Positions 1 through 11,762 of a stretch of DNA of 64,000 nucleotides are shown here, piece after piece. The notes below the pieces were generated by a model. That model made no database searches, had not been told where the DNA came from, and saw nothing but the letters and a program-made list of their open reading frames with translations. The stretch's first letter is position 1, and the number at the start of each line of letters is the position of its first letter. The stretch is from Apium graveolens (Eukaryota > Streptophyta > Magnoliopsida > Apiales > Apiaceae), in the NCBI RefSeq assembly GCF_009905375.1, contig NC_133657.1, forward strand, positions 43,016,192 through 43,080,191, written 5' to 3'. The position numbers and the translations under genes are program-made.

Positions 1-2
1 AA

Positions 3-112
3 CCGACGGATGATCAACAAAGCTACCCGACGGATGATCAACAAAGCTACCCGACGGATGATCAACAAAGCTACCCGACGGATGATCTACAAGGCTTCCG
101 ACGGATGATCAA
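3..112 (+). repeat. Five tandem CCGACGGATGATC units in the Copia A 5' LTR
   Basis: The core CCGACGG starts at 3, 27, 51, 75 and 98, giving a 24-bp period with the last step 23. Each unit reads CCGACGGATGATC followed by a short AACAAAGCTAC-type spacer. A five-copy version, partly decayed, occurs in the 3' LTR at 23875-23985. The array lies upstream of the LTR TATA box, where promoter or enhancer elements would be expected. Confidence 0.9.
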
Positions 113-336
113 ATTCAAATATCTGTTGAAAGTGACAACACAGTCACATGCGTCGGGTGTTTGTAAAAGGAATGTGGCAGCTGTTAAACAGGAATTTGAG
201 AACAAAGAAGCATTACCATTTCCATGCTATTGTGAAGATATTCAAAGATGCTGGAACAAAGTGATGAAGCAGCATGGAATTAGACTAGATATGATTTATT
301 TTATTATGTTTTCTTATTATCATGTGAACTTAGTGA

Positions 337-344
337 TATATAAA
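337..344 (+). promoter_or_regulatory. Putative TATA box, Copia A 5' LTR
   Basis: TATATAAA sits in the LTR downstream of the tandem repeat. The same box with the same flank is at 24210-24217 in the 3' LTR. Transcription would start roughly 30 bases downstream. This is a position and sequence inference only. Confidence 0.6.
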
Positions 345-493
345 CCAAGTGTAGCTAGTAGAACAATTAATTAAGCAAACACATTTTCAAAGAGAGATAG
401 ATAAAGCTGTACTTGTTAAGAATCTTTCTGTAGTTTAGTTGTTCAACTTGTAAAGCAGCTGTGAGCCATTTTAGCTTCACAGAGTTCTAATTG

Positions 494-519
494 ATATATA
501 TATATATATATATATATAT
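494..519. repeat. (AT)13 microsatellite in Copia A 5' LTR
   Basis: Thirteen AT units are uninterrupted. The 3' LTR lacks the tract at the equivalent place (about 24362), so the difference arose after insertion. Confidence 0.9.
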
Positions 520-542
520 GGTGGATAATTTCAAATCCACCA
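519..542 (+). other. LTR hairpin, 8-bp perfect stem
   Basis: TGGTGGAT at 519-526 pairs with ATCCACCA at 535-542 around an 8-base loop. Copia C has an equivalent stem, CTGGTGGA with TCCACCAG, in both LTRs. The left arm is missing from the Copia A 3' LTR. Confidence 0.65.
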
Positions 543-676
543 GAAAGTTTTAAAAGTATTTGTTTTTATTACTTTAACATCTTATCAAGCAAGAACATTT
601 TTAGTTTTGAAAAAGTTGTTAGAATTACATTCAACCCCCTTCTGTAATTCTTGTTGTATTGTTAGGGACTAACAAT

Positions 677-688
677 TGGTATCAGAGC
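677..688 (+). other. Copia A primer binding site
   Basis: TGGTATCAGAGC starts three bases after the LTR end and is complementary to the 3' end of plant initiator tRNA-Met. It is the usual priming site for minus-strand DNA synthesis in plant copia elements. Confidence 0.93.
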
Positions 689-731
689 AAGCTCTTAAAG
701 TACAGAGAGTGTAAGGATCACAACAAACAGC

Positions 732-3022
732 ATGATGAACAAGAAGGATGTTGGAGTCAAAATTCCTTTTCTGGACAAAGATAATTACCACCACTGGAAG
801 GTGAAAATGCATCTTCATTTTCTTTCTCAAGATGAGGCCTATGTGGATTACATAGAGAGAGGTCCTTATGTACCAATGAGAGCTGCAACTGGAAATGAGC
901 CATCTGTTCCCAAACCAAGGCATGAATGGTCAGACCCTGATATTGAACAAGTCAGGAAAGACAAGAAGGCCATGAATATATTATTCAATGGAGTTGATGG
1001 TGACATCTTTGATAACATCATTAACTTCAAAACAACCAAGGAGGTTTGGGACACAATTCAAATAAGTAGTGATAGTACTGAACAAGTAAGGGAAAACAAG
1101 ATGCAGTTACTGATTCAGCAATATGAGCATTTCCACTGTGAAGAAAGTGAGTTTCTCACTGATATTTTTAGTAGATTTCAAAAGCTACTAAATGCTCTGA
1201 AGCTGCATGGAAGAGTTTACAAGACAAAAGAATCTAACCTCAAGTTCCTTATATCTCTTCCAAAGGAATGGAAGCCAATGACAGTCTCTTTGAGAAATTC
1301 ACAAGAATACAAGAAGTTTACCTTAGAGAAAGAGAAAGAGATGAAGGTAGAAGCTGTTGAATCTACATCAAAGGTCTGTGAAAGCAAGGGCAAAGGGTTG
1401 GTAGCTGAAAATGAAGATCAATTGAGTCAAGATGACATGGATGATATTGATGAGCACTTAGCATTCTTATCCAGAAGGTTTTCTAAGCGCAAGTTCAAAA
1501 AGAACTTTGGAGATGTTAAGCCAAATAGAAACATGGTCAATAAATCAAAATTCAAGTGTTTCAAATGTGGCTTAGCTGGCCAATTTGCAAATGAATGCAG
1601 AAAGTCAGATTCCAAGAAAAGCTTTGAGCCAGTTGATTATAAACATAAGTACTTTGAGTTGCTCAAGCAAAAGGAAAGGGCTTTCATAACACAAGAAAAT
1701 GACTGGGAAGCTAATGGATTAGATGAAGATGAAGATACAAGCTATGTCAACCTAGCCCTGATGGCCAAGTCTGATGAGACAGAAACAATTTCTTCAAGTA
1801 ATCAGGTAATCACCACTAACCTAGCACATTTGACTAAAGATGAGTGTAATGATGCAATTAATGACATGTCCACGGAATTATATCACTTGTGTGTTACTCT
1901 TAAGTCCCTCATTAAAGAAAATGCTAAAATTAAAGAAAAAAATTTATTTTTAAGTGAGAGGAACAATGTGCTAGAGTCTCAGTTCATTGAATTTGAGAAA
2001 TTAAGAATTGAGTGTAAGATTGCTAAAGATGAATTAACTGAGTCCTTGAAGAAAGAAGAAATCTTGAAGAAGCAGCTTGAACGTGAACAGGAAGTGATCA
2101 AGGCATGGAAATCATCCAGAGATGTCCATTCTCAAATCACTAAAGTTCAAGGTATTGAGTCCTTTTGTGATGCAGCTTGGAAGAAAAGCAAGGAGAAGAT
2201 GGAATCCAATTTGGTTAAAGGACTATCTACAGATGTGGACTCGACGGATGATGAAGATCATCCGTCGGATAATCAAAATGATTATCCATCGAGTGAAAGA
2301 GAGCCACATCCATCAGCTGTGAGTAAACCAGTGAGCAAAGCCAAGCTAGCCAAGTTGAATGAGAAATATGGATCTGTCACCAAGAACTTTGTTCCAGGAG
2401 AATCAAGTCAAAACAGGAAGGAAAAGAAAGTGTATGTTGGTCATCTGTCCATCAAGCAATTGAATCACAGATTAGAAAATATTGAGGTTAAAATAGATGC
2501 TAAAAAGAAGAACAATAAAAATGGGAAAGTAGGAATTAACAAATATAACAACTACACACCTGATGAATTTGCTCCAATAAAAATCTGTGTTAAGTGTGGT
2601 AGTGTTAATCATTTGTCTTTTAATTGCAAAATTTCCATGCCTACTTCCATGACTGTACCTTCTTCTTTTCCCAACATGAATGTCATCCTGCCATGCCTAT
2701 GAATGCTATGTATGCTCAGAATATGAATGCACAATTTTCTACTATGCCATTTGCACCTAATCCTTATTGTGCTGCATTTAGTATGCCTCAAATGCCATTT
2801 AGTATGCCTTACTGGAATAACATGTTTGCAAATAGCATGCCTTTTCCTGTTAATCAAAATATGCATGATAATTCTGTTCAAATGACTAGTTTCAAAGGTC
2901 CAACTCAAATGACTAAGGATGAATCAGAAATTCTCAAGTGTAATGAGGTTAAACCTAAGAAACCAAGGAAGAAAGCTAACAAGGCAGGACCCAAGGAAAC
3001 TTGGGTACCAAAATCAACTTGA
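732..3022 (+). pseudogene. gag: Copia A gag (nucleocapsid/capsid), frameshifted
   Basis: The ATG at 732 opens a 656-residue frame to 2702, and the reading then continues in another frame to a TGA at 3020-3022. Residues about 10-200 form the copia-type Gag capsid region (FLDKDNYHHWKVKM near the start). The first zinc knuckle, residues 276-289, reads CFKCGLAGQFANEC, so its zinc-binding His is Gln; Copia C keeps His. A long coiled coil covers about residues 385-470. A second CX2CX4HX4C knuckle at 619-632 is intact. A frameshift near 2680 separates the methionine-rich, asparagine-rich tail (2690-2900). The start is chosen because it matches the Copia C Gag start and lies just after the primer site. 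Gag packages the element RNA in cytoplasmic particles; this copy would be defective. Confidence 0.85.
2238..2305 (+). repeat. CCGTCGA-type motif cluster inside gag
   Basis: The coding strand shows TCGACGGATGATG, ATCCGTCGG and a decayed ATCCATCGA within 60 bases. It encodes an acidic Ser/Asp-rich linker. The homologous place in Copia C (54925-55010) carries the same cluster. Confidence 0.85.
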
Positions 3023-3036
3023 TTTGATATTTATGT

Positions 3037-4518
3037 GTGCAGGGAAATAGAAAGAATCTGGGGCATCTGGATAGTTGGTACTCAAGGCACATGACTGGAG
3101 ATTCTACCCTGCTCACTGGATTCAAGAAAAGAACTGGCCCAAGTATTACTTTTGGAGATGACAACAAGGGTTTTACTGTGGGATATGGCTTAATTTCAAG
3201 CGACAATGTCATCATTGAAGAGGTTGCCCTAATGGATGGTCTCAAGCATAACTTGTTGAGTGTCAGCCAACTTTCTGATAAGGGAAACACTGTAACATTC
3301 AATTCAGTAGCATGTGTTGTGACAAAAAAAAGTAGCAACAAAGTGGTTCTTACTGGAGTGAGAAAAGGGAATGTGTAACTAGCTGACTTCAACTCATCAA
3401 ATGCAGAATCTGTCTGTCACTTGTTTTCTCAGTAAAGCAAGTCAAGATGAAAGCTGGTTATGGCACAAGAAGCTGTCCTATCTAAACTTCAAGACTATGA
3501 ATGAGCTTGTCAATAAAGAACTGGTTAGAGGTATCCCTCAAGTGGAGTTTACAAAAGATGGATTGTGTGATGCTTTCCAAAAGGGAAAGCAAATTAAAGC
3601 ATCATTCAGAAAGAAGCTTGATTCAACAATTGAAGAACCTTTGCAATTGACATGGATTTGTTTGGACCAGTCAATGTGTTGTCCATCTCAAGGAAAAGAT
3701 TTTGCCTAGTAATTGTGGATGATTTCTCAAAGTTCTCTTGGACATATTTCCTAAAGTCTAAAGATGAAGCTAGTGAAATCATCATCAATCACATAAGGCA
3801 AGTCAACAATCATCCTGATTTTAAAGTAAGAAGAATAAGGAGTGACAATGGAACTGAGTTCAAGAATTCAGTGATGAGATCATTTTATGAAGAAAATGGG
3901 ATTATACATGAGTTTTCTGCAGCAAGAACTCCACAACAAAATGTAGTAGAAAGAAAGAACAGATCTCTTGTTGAAGCTGCAAGGACAATGCTTGAAGAAT
4001 CAAAGTTACCAACATATTTTTGGGCTGAAGTTGTGAACACTGCCTGCTACACTCAAAATATCTCTTTGGTTAATCAAGCAAAGTGCATGACTCCCTACCA
4101 ATTGTTTAAGAACAGGAAACCAACTCTAAATTTTCTTAATGACTTTGGCTGCAAATGTTATATCTTGAAGAATCAAATTGATCAACATGGGAAGTTTGAT
4201 GCTAAAGATGATGAAGGATTTTTTGTTGGATATGCTGTGGAAAAAGCATATAGAGTCTACAATCTAAGAACCAACATTTTTGTGGAATCAATTCATGTTG
4301 TGTTTGATGACAAAAAGATTGAAGGACTACAAGATGGAGATTTCCATGAGAGCCTCAAGTTTGATAATGTGGAGATGGTTAGTGATGACAGTGATGATGA
4401 GAGTGATCAAGAAACAGTAACTAAGGATAATGCAGAAAAATCTACAACTAATGAAGCTCATAACTCAACATCCGTCGAGTTACAAAATGCTTCATCTGTC
4501 GGGAGACAATCTGCCTAA
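3037..4518 (+). pseudogene. pol: Copia A pol, protease to integrase part
   Basis: The aspartic protease active site reads LDSWYSRHMTG at 3067-3099, where Copia B and C have [11 protein letters not shown]. The catalytic Asp-Ser-Gly is therefore Asp-Ser-Trp. Next come the GAG-pre-integrase zinc region (about 3440-3610), with one expected Cys replaced (LCDAFQ), and the integrase core (3652-4200). The integrase keeps the second Asp (SDNGTEF) and the Glu (VVERKN) but lacks the Gly residue just before VVERK. A stop at 3376 and a frameshift near 3645 break the frame. The end (4330-4518) is an acidic Ser-rich linker with CCGTCGA motifs. In an intact element the protein would process the polyprotein and insert cDNA. 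Confidence 0.88.
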
Positions 4519-4575
4519 TCCGTTGGGAGACAATCAGCTTTATCTATCGGAACCCAAAGTGAGTCATCCGTCGGA
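4468..4575 (+). repeat. CCGTCGA-type motif cluster between integrase and RT
   Basis: ATCCGTCGAG, ATCTGTCGGG, ATCCGTTGGG, ATCTATCGG and ATCCGTCGG occur at 18-24 base intervals, each opening a Ser/Gln-rich coding repeat. Copia C has the matching cluster at 52660-52770. Confidence 0.85.
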
Positions 4576-4882
4576 ACATTAAGAGAAAATAAAAGTCAGA
4601 ACAGATCACCTACAGAAAGTTCCCCTTTCTCAAATCAAAGATTCACAAACTTAGGGGGGAGTTTCTCATAATCAAAACTCAGTCACACATCAAGACAACA
4701 ATGAGGCCTCTTCATCTAGAGCAAATCTACCTCAACAGAGAAAATGGACAAGAGATCACCCCTATGAGCTAATTATTGGTGATGCATCTTCTAGAGTTCA
4801 AACAAGGAAAACAACTCAAGAAGAATGTCTGTAAAGTAGCTTCCTATCAAAGGAAGAACCAAAGAAAGTAGAAGAAGCTCTG

Positions 4883-6380
4883 TTGGATCCTGATTGGATT
4901 TTAGCTATGCAGGAAGAGCTAAACCAATTTGAAAAGAACAATGTGTGGAAGCTGGTACCCAAGCCTAAAGGAAAGAACTCAATTCACACCAAGTGGGTAT
5001 TCAGAAACAAGATGGATGAAAATGGCATAGTTATAAGGAACAAAGCTAGATTGGTTGCCAAGGGCTATTGTCAACAAGAAGGAATTGATTTTGATGAGAC
5101 CTTTGCTCCTGTTGTAAGACTAGAAGCCATCAGAATTTTCCTAGCCTATGCAGCTCATGCCAATTTTAAAGTCTATCAAATGGATGTTAAAAGTGCCTTT
5201 CTGAATGGAGATTTGTAGGAGGAAGTCTATGTCTGTCAGCCTCCCGGTTTTGAGGATCCAAATTTTCCTGATTATGTATACTATCTTATGAAAGCACTCT
5301 ATGGATTGAAGCAAGCACCTAGAGCCTAGTATGACACTTTGTCAAAATTTCTTTTAGAGAATCACTTCACTAGAGGTACTATAGACAAAACTTTGTTCTT
5401 TAGAAATGTTAATGGCTCTAGCATACTTGTTCAAATTTATGTAGATGATATTATATTTGGTTCTATAGATGAAAAACTTTGCAAAAAGTTTGCTAAATTA
5501 ATGCAAAGTACGTATGAAATGAGCATGATGGGAGAACTAACTTACTTTCTTGGTTTACAAGTTAAGATAGTTAGTGATGGAATATTCATTAGTCAAACCA
5601 AATACATTTATGATCTTTTAAAGAAGTTTTAACTAATGGATTGCCATCTGTAAAAGCTCTCATGGCCACTGCAACTAAACTTGAATTAAATACTACTGAA
5701 AAGTCTGTGGATATTTTAAGTTATAGAGGCATGGTTGGCTCACTTCTATACTTAACAGCTAGTAGGCCAGATATAATGTTTGATACATATCTTTGTGCTA
5801 CATTTCAGGCTGATCCTAAAGAATCTCACTTAATAGCTATTAAAAGAATTTTCAGATATCTCAAAGGTACACCAAAACTTGGCATTTGGTATCCTAGAGA
5901 TTCTGGTTTTGATCTAACTGGTTATTCATATGCATATTATGCAGGTTGTAGAATTGATAGAAAAAGTACAACAGGAACCTGTCAATTTCTAGGGGACAAG
6001 CTAGTATCCTGGTTCAGTAAAAAGCAAAATTCAGTCTCTACTTCTACAGCAGAAGCTGAATATATTGTTGCTGGCAGTTGCTGTGCACAAATTTTGTGGA
6101 TAAAAAACCAATTGTTAGACTATGGTCTGCAAGTGGAAAGGATTCCTATTTTCTGTGATAACACAAGTGCAATTGCCATCACTGAGAATCCAGTACAGCA
6201 TTCAAGGACAAAGCACATTGACATTAAGTACCACTTCATTAGGGAACATGTAATGAATGGTACTGTGCAACTTCATTTGTTCCAAGTGAAAAGCAGCTTG
6301 CAGACATATTTACCAAGCCACTTGATGAATCCACCTTTTCAAGGTTGGTAAGTGAGTTAGGTATGCTTAATTATTCTTGA
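4883..6380 (+). pseudogene. pol: Copia A pol, RT and RNase H part
   Basis: The RT begins at about 4860 and has the copia motifs [32 protein letters not shown] and the catalytic YVDD at about 5440-5450. In-frame stops occur after FLNGDL (5216-5218), before YDTLSKF (5327-5329, replacing Trp) and after DLLKKF (5630-5632). RNase H runs from about 5880, with the catalytic regions around GYSYAYYAG (the first Asp is Tyr), TAEAEYI and FCDNTSAI. A one-base loss near 6275 shifts the C-terminus. The expected stop is TGA at 6378-6380, as in Copia C. RT copies the element RNA to DNA and RNase H removes the template; this copy cannot do so. Confidence 0.9.
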
Positions 6381-6895
6381 ATTATTTCACATATTTTTCC
6401 AAGATAAAATGCAGCCATAAATTTTATTGATTTTTCTGCTTTGGATGAAATTTTCGCTAAGTCAAAATTTCCATCTCGACGGATGATCATTATCCATCGA
6501 GTCTGATCATCCGTCAGAATAGAATATCAAAAGAAAAATCAATTACCTTTCTAGAATACTTTATTACCCAACGGATAAATTGGTTTACTCCCAACCGTCG
6601 AGTTGTCCATATCATAGCCGTTAATTTTCTAAACATCATCCATCGAGTTTACTTACAGACTGTAAGTATATTACGACGGATGATTGATAGAATTTTGACA
6701 GTTTATTTTAATTTAAACGGCTATTTTGGGCTATTTTGATTGGTTCTTTATTACATTTGTCAGTTTATTTTTAAGAGAGTAAAAAAGCAAAATTCATTTT
6801 CATTTCTTTTCTTTTATGACTCTCAATTCAATTGCTCTAACTCCCTTTCTTCTCCAAAGCACAAGTTCTCTCTGTAATTTCCTCATTCTCTAACA
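6381..6895 (+). other. Copia A spacer with CCGTCGA motif cluster
   Basis: There is no ORF of note. From 6476 to 6680 the sequence is crowded with TCGACGGATGATC, ATCCATCGAG, ATCCGTCAG, CCGTCGAG and ACGACGGATGATT in both orientations. The last 100 bases are CT-rich and lead to the accessory ORF start. Copia C has the same arrangement at 50339-50857. Confidence 0.8.
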
Positions 6896-9800
6896 ATGGC
6901 ACCTGTAGTCAAAATTATGTCTCAATCTGGATATATGTATAAGAAGAACAACTTTACAGCACTGGTGAATAAGGAGATTCCTCAGTCTGGAGAATTTCAC
7001 AAGATGATGGATTTTGTGAAGAGCTGCAGACTCAGTTATGCCATGCTAGAATCACCTACTATATACTGTGAAGTTGTGGAAGAGATATGGACAACTATAG
7101 TGTACAACTAAACTGACAAAACCCTAACTTTCAGTCTCAAAGGTAAGCAATTTGTTGTTAATAGTGACATTGTTAAAGCTTGCTTTAAAATTCCAGATAA
7201 TACTGTTACTGTACCACACACAGACACTGATATAGTTAACATGCTAAACTCTATGGGCTATGCACTTCCTACTTCTAAGTTAAGTGAGATTAGGAGGTTG
7301 GGTCTTAGGAAGTAATGGAGTTATCTGTTTGATGTGGTAACTAAAGTTTTTTCTGGTAAAATTAGCAATTTTGACTCTGTTAACATCTCTATGCTTAACA
7401 TGCTTTACATGCTAGTTACTGATAAGTATTTTAATTTCAGTGACTTAGTCTTCTTTAAGTTAGGGTATAAGTTAGGGGAACTCAATAAGAGGGGTAAGAG
7501 TGTGTATTATGCTAGATTTTTCATGATGCTTGCTAACCATCTTATGGAGGACATTGTTATTGAGAACCCAACCAACAAATTGAATTGTTAGGTTCAAGAA
7601 AGGAGAGTCATTGTTGATCTCAACAGGGAAAATCACCACAAAGAGGTACCCCTCCATTACTTTCCAATCATGGAGGGACCTCAGGTAAGTGAGGTAAGCA
7701 CAACTGTCTCCACAATTCCAACCTCACAAATTTCTTTGCTTTCAAGTGTAGCAATGGCATATGTGTCAATGACCCAACAAATGCCTACCCAAGCTACCAG
7801 ATCAAAAGTTTCAAAAAAATATCAAAAAAAGCCCCCTCTGGTGTCTTTTAAAAGATACCAGTTGCAAAACCTGCCAAACACAAAAAGGGGAGTGTGAAGG
7901 AGGGTGAGTTGGGTGAGGGACAGGGTGAAAGTCAAAGAAACCCTAAGGATAAGGCTGGTGAGATTAGTGTACCCAAACCTAGCCACACCATAGTTTCCCA
8001 ACAAAATGTGGTTGTTAATAACGATATTAGCTCACTTCTAGTTTCATCCTCCCAAAAGGATGTTACTATTGAAACAAGCTCCTAACCAGGAGCACATAAC
8101 AAGAGGGGTAGGGACACAAGTTCACCACAAACTTATGCTAGAAAGAAGAAATCTAAACCCTTGGGGATGCACATGGCACATACAAACTGCAAACTGGAGC
8201 TAATGACTCAGTCACTGCACCTTCTCAAAGTCATATTGACGTGACTCAAATAAATGTGGTGTCATAGCCAAAATCATCAACAAATGAAACACCTCAAACA
8301 CCAAATTCTCCCACTCACTCACTGGATGTGGACATGATTCACACATCACAACCAAATTCTCCATCTTTAACTCTTTTGGAGATGCCAAAAATCCAAACAA
8401 GTGAGCATCAAATTTTAGATGATTTCTTGCTCACTTGCCATTTCTTTCTGAGTCTATTGAGACATCTGTGCCCAAGCTTTCATCAATCTGCACAGAGTCC
8501 ACAATAGTCTCCACTCCAAACTCATTCATTTCTACTCTCTATGGATATTGTTCATCCGTCAAGTGGTGATTGTATCCCGACAGATATGCCTAACAGCAGT
8601 CATCCGTCGGATATTCAAATTACTACCCCGATGGATATTTCTCATCCGTCAGGAGTCTCTGCACAACTTCAAAGTTCAAAAATTGTCACAAGTGCATATG
8701 ACTTAGTAATTGTAAAATCACTCTTAGGACTGAGGGAAGGGAGTGAATTGAGTGAGAGTCTGGGTTGCTCCCAGGAAGAAGGAGAGAAAATGAGTGAAAC
8801 AATGCACTCCATTTCTTCAGGACTGACAAAAGTGAGTGAGAGGAGTCCCACCTTAGATGGTGAAGGTGAGGGTGTGAGGGTGGGAAGGCAAGGGGAGCCC
8901 TTGATGCAAGAAAAGAGAGATCATGAGAGAAATGCAGGTACATGGGAGATAAGGATGAACATCATTGCTAGTGAGTCAATGAATGTCAATAATGGAGACA
9001 GGGATGGACTATCTCAGCATAGTCAAGCTGTAATAGATTCCACCTCCTTGGATGTTAAGACATTTACTCATCCTGTTCTAGCATATCAACTTCTAGCTGG
9101 ACAGGGCAATGAAAATGCATAAAGGATGTTGAATTTGGTGCACACCATAAAGTCTATGCAAAGAGCAAAAGATGAAATCACAACCATGCCCTCTACAGCT
9201 GGTGATGACATAGATTATGAGGCTGGTGGGTCAGAAGAATTCTTTGGTGATGAGGGTGAAGATAGTGAAGAGGAGCCACTGGACATAGGGGGAAAAGTAG
9301 GTCCTAGTTCCATATCAGGTATGCCATCATGGGCATTCTCTAAGAAATATGATGAACATCATTTCAAGACCATCCTCATACAACTCATCAGTCAGACACA
9401 ATCTGCTCTTCAATCAACAACTAATGCTAGCACCAAGAAGCTACTACAGGCACACCTTGCTTCTCTCCAGTTACAACAAATTCAAGGCTTTCAACATAGT
9501 CAAAATGTCACTTCTATAAAAAATGAGGTTGATCAAATAAAGAAGGACATTCCAGAAAGATTGGATGCTAAACTTCTAGAAGAAACAATGATTGACATTA
9601 AGAGACAGCTTAGGAAGAACTCTGATCTTGCTACAAGAGTGGACTCCCTGGATAAAAGGATGGTTGTTATGGAAGCTTCTCTAACAGCAATTTATCTACA
9701 TCAAGCATAACAGAAAAATTTGCTTTAAAAGCTAGTGGTAGCACAAACCTCTTCCTCTACTCTACTAGCTGATAACAAAAAGGGGGAGAAAGAAAGTTCT

Positions 9801-11469
9801 ATTGTCCCAATCAGTCAAGAGGGATCAAAAAGTGAGGGGGAGCAAAAAGTGCTAAACATTCAAGTAAGCAAAGCAATTGTGCCAGCAATTATCTTCAGAA
9901 AGCCACCTATTATGGATAGCATTGATCTTATCAATCAAGCAACAACCAAACTGAAAGCAGCAGCTGAGAAGAAACCAGTGAGCCCAGTAGATTGGAAGAA
10001 AATTGATGATGATATTCAAAGGAAATTTGGTCCAATTCAGAAGCCAGACAAAACACTCATTCATCACTCCCAAGTCAAGAAAATTTCTGTGAATGAAGTG
10101 AGCATGAATTATCTGGAAAAAAGGCCAAACATCTTGTGTCAAATCTCCAAAGGCAAATCTGATCATGAAGCCAAAAAGTAACTACTCAAAGTTTTTAGAT
10201 AAAAATCCTTTAGACACTATGTATGAGACACCTAGGCCAGATGAAAAGAAGATGTTGGCTAGGTCTATTGCATTTTACAAAGATCCAATTGATTCAGTAC
10301 TGAAAAGGAGAATTGCTAAAGTTTACAGAAATGGTAAAGAAATTTGTGTGGTGGATGGACACCCTCAGTTTGTAGAAGCTAAAAAGGAAGAGAAAGAAAG
10401 AATCAGGAAAGAAAAGAAGCAAGATGCCCTAGATGCTAAGAAGCTCAAACAAAAGAAGGAGCAAGCTGCTACCTTGGCCAAGCTTCAAGCTGTGAAAACC
10501 ATAAATGAAACTTCTGCTCAACCATCTGTAATTGCTGAACCAAAAGATCATAAAATACAAGATACACCTCAACAGATAAAGAAACCAAGGTACAAGCAAA
10601 GAATTAAGAAGAAATTGGACTTCAGTGATGAGGAAATGGAAGACTATTTTCCTAAAAAGTCTACTACTACAACTCAGACATCCATGCCCTATGTAGTACA
10701 TGAGGAATTCAAGGTGGATCCATTCAAGAACTTTCATGGTGAACCTATCATTCCAAAGGAGGAGCCAATAGACTGGGATAGTCTACCAATTCCTGAGTTA
10801 AATATACCTATATTCAAGAAGCCAAGGAAAACAAAGCTTAGAGCAATCAAGAAAGTGAAACCTGTAACTCTCAGATCCATGACACTAGCCAAAGTTCAAC
10901 CCAAAGTCAATAAAGGAGATCTTTTGTATATCTGTGATATCAATGAATTTTATGATTTAAATCTCTACTTGGATGAGCTGGAAGAAGTAAGAGGGATTGA
11001 TGCTTACAGACATCTTCCTGAAAGGCTAGTGTTCTAGTACAAATAGAGAAAAGAGATCACATGGCCACTTCACAGGATTCTTCAAGAAAGCCAAGTTGTA
11101 CTGATAAAGGTCTATTTATCCTTCAAGAAGAACTTTGGATTCAATGTGACTGCAAGAAGACTAGTTCTAAAGAAGATTGAAGAACTGAGGAGTACTAGAG
11201 CTAAAGATGCACTCCCAAAAACTTTAACTATTCCTTACACAGGGAGTAGAGTGCATCTAAGGCCCTATTGGCTGATGGAATTTATGGATGAAAAGGGAGT
11301 AAGAAGATTCTTCAGATTAGAGGACCATTTGAGTATCTCTAGTAGTAAGACTCTTTTGGAAATACAAGAAATGCTAGATCTCTCAGAAGCTGATGAACTT
11401 GAATTCCACAGACAACTCCAGAATCAAATAGAAGAGAATAACAGGAAGCTTGGGAAGAAATCCAGATAA
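6896..11469 (+). pseudogene. Copia A 3' accessory ORF (env-like position), broken
   Basis: The frame starts MAPVVKIMSQ at ATG 6896 and is homologous along its length to the accessory ORF of Copia C. The N-terminal 230 residues look like the domain often labelled putative plant transposon protein (from memory, unverified). The middle is Ser/Thr/Pro-rich, followed by a coiled coil (about 9350-9710) and a Lys/Glu-rich basic region (9735-10600). It ends in a well-conserved block with KVNKGDLLYICDINEF and ARRLVLKKIEELR. Stops and shifts include 7109, 7313, 7589, 8083, 9120, 9708 and 11035. I see no signal peptide or transmembrane helix, so env-like refers to position only. Its function is unknown. 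Confidence 0.8.
8545..8660 (+). repeat. CCGTCGA-type motif cluster in accessory ORF
   Basis: TCATCCGTCAAG, CCCGACAGATATG, TCATCCGTCGGAT, CCCGATGGATATT and TCATCCGTCAGG occur as alternating forward and inverted copies. Copia C keeps less decayed copies at 48565-48685. Confidence 0.8.
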
Positions 11470-11673
11470 TCAAGAAAATAGATTTATATGCTCAGACTAG
11501 AGGAGCACCTTGATGATGATTGTGAGCAAATCTTTGTATAGTTTGCCTTGTTCAATTTTTAGTAAATGATGCAGCACTTATCAGTTTTATCTACTACTTT
11601 TTAATCTGTATTTTTAGGGTGTTTTGTTATCATCAAGTTTCTCTTCATTTATGGCTACAATTCTAGTAAGCAT
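11470..11673 (+). other. Copia A 3' untranslated stretch
   Basis: This is the AT-rich spacer between the accessory ORF and the polypurine tract. No further feature was seen. Confidence 0.6.
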
Positions 11674-11687
11674 AAATTGGGGGAGAT
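11674..11687 (+). other. Copia A polypurine tract
   Basis: AAATTGGGGGAGAT lies immediately before the 3' LTR start, TGTTGGG. It primes plus-strand synthesis. The same tract is next to the LTRs of Copia C (45583-45596) and B (25210-25224). Confidence 0.9.
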
Positions 11688-11762
11688 TGTTGGGAATATG
11701 TTGTGTACTTGATGATTAAATTAACAAAACACCTTAGTAGATTCAACTTAGTGAATATTGTA
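11688..11762 (+). repeat. Copia A 3' LTR, first 75 bases
   Basis: It starts TGTTGGGAATATGTTGTG, matching the LTR start of Copia C read on its own strand. It is cut after TTGTA by the inner gypsy and resumes at 23614. Confidence 0.9.
11758..11762. repeat. TSD of inner gypsy, left copy (TTGTA)
   Basis: TTGTA precedes the LTR start TGTGACGCC, and the same five bases follow the right LTR at 23609-23613. Confidence 0.93.

Larger units (their letters stand above)
1..674 (+). repeat. Copia A 5' LTR, 3' part
   Basis: It ends in TAACA three bases before the primer binding site. The same sequence recurs at 23870-24518, which identifies it as an LTR. It holds a five-copy tandem repeat, a TATA box, an (AT)n tract and an 8-bp-stem hairpin. 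The left end, starting TGTTG, is outside the window. Confidence 0.92.

Noticed and set aside
3..112. Regular 24-bp repeats that could recall a CRISPR array
   Set aside because: The repeats are contiguous units with nearly constant spacers inside a plant LTR and are duplicated in the other LTR. There are no cas genes and the context is eukaryotic.
677..688. tRNA-Met-like sequence as a possible tRNA gene
   Set aside because: Only the 12-base complement of the tRNA 3' end is present next to an LTR. It is a primer site, as at 20215, 56310 and 63713.
6896..11469. True retroviral envelope gene
   Set aside because: The position fits, but no signal peptide, fusion peptide or transmembrane anchor can be seen in A, B or C.
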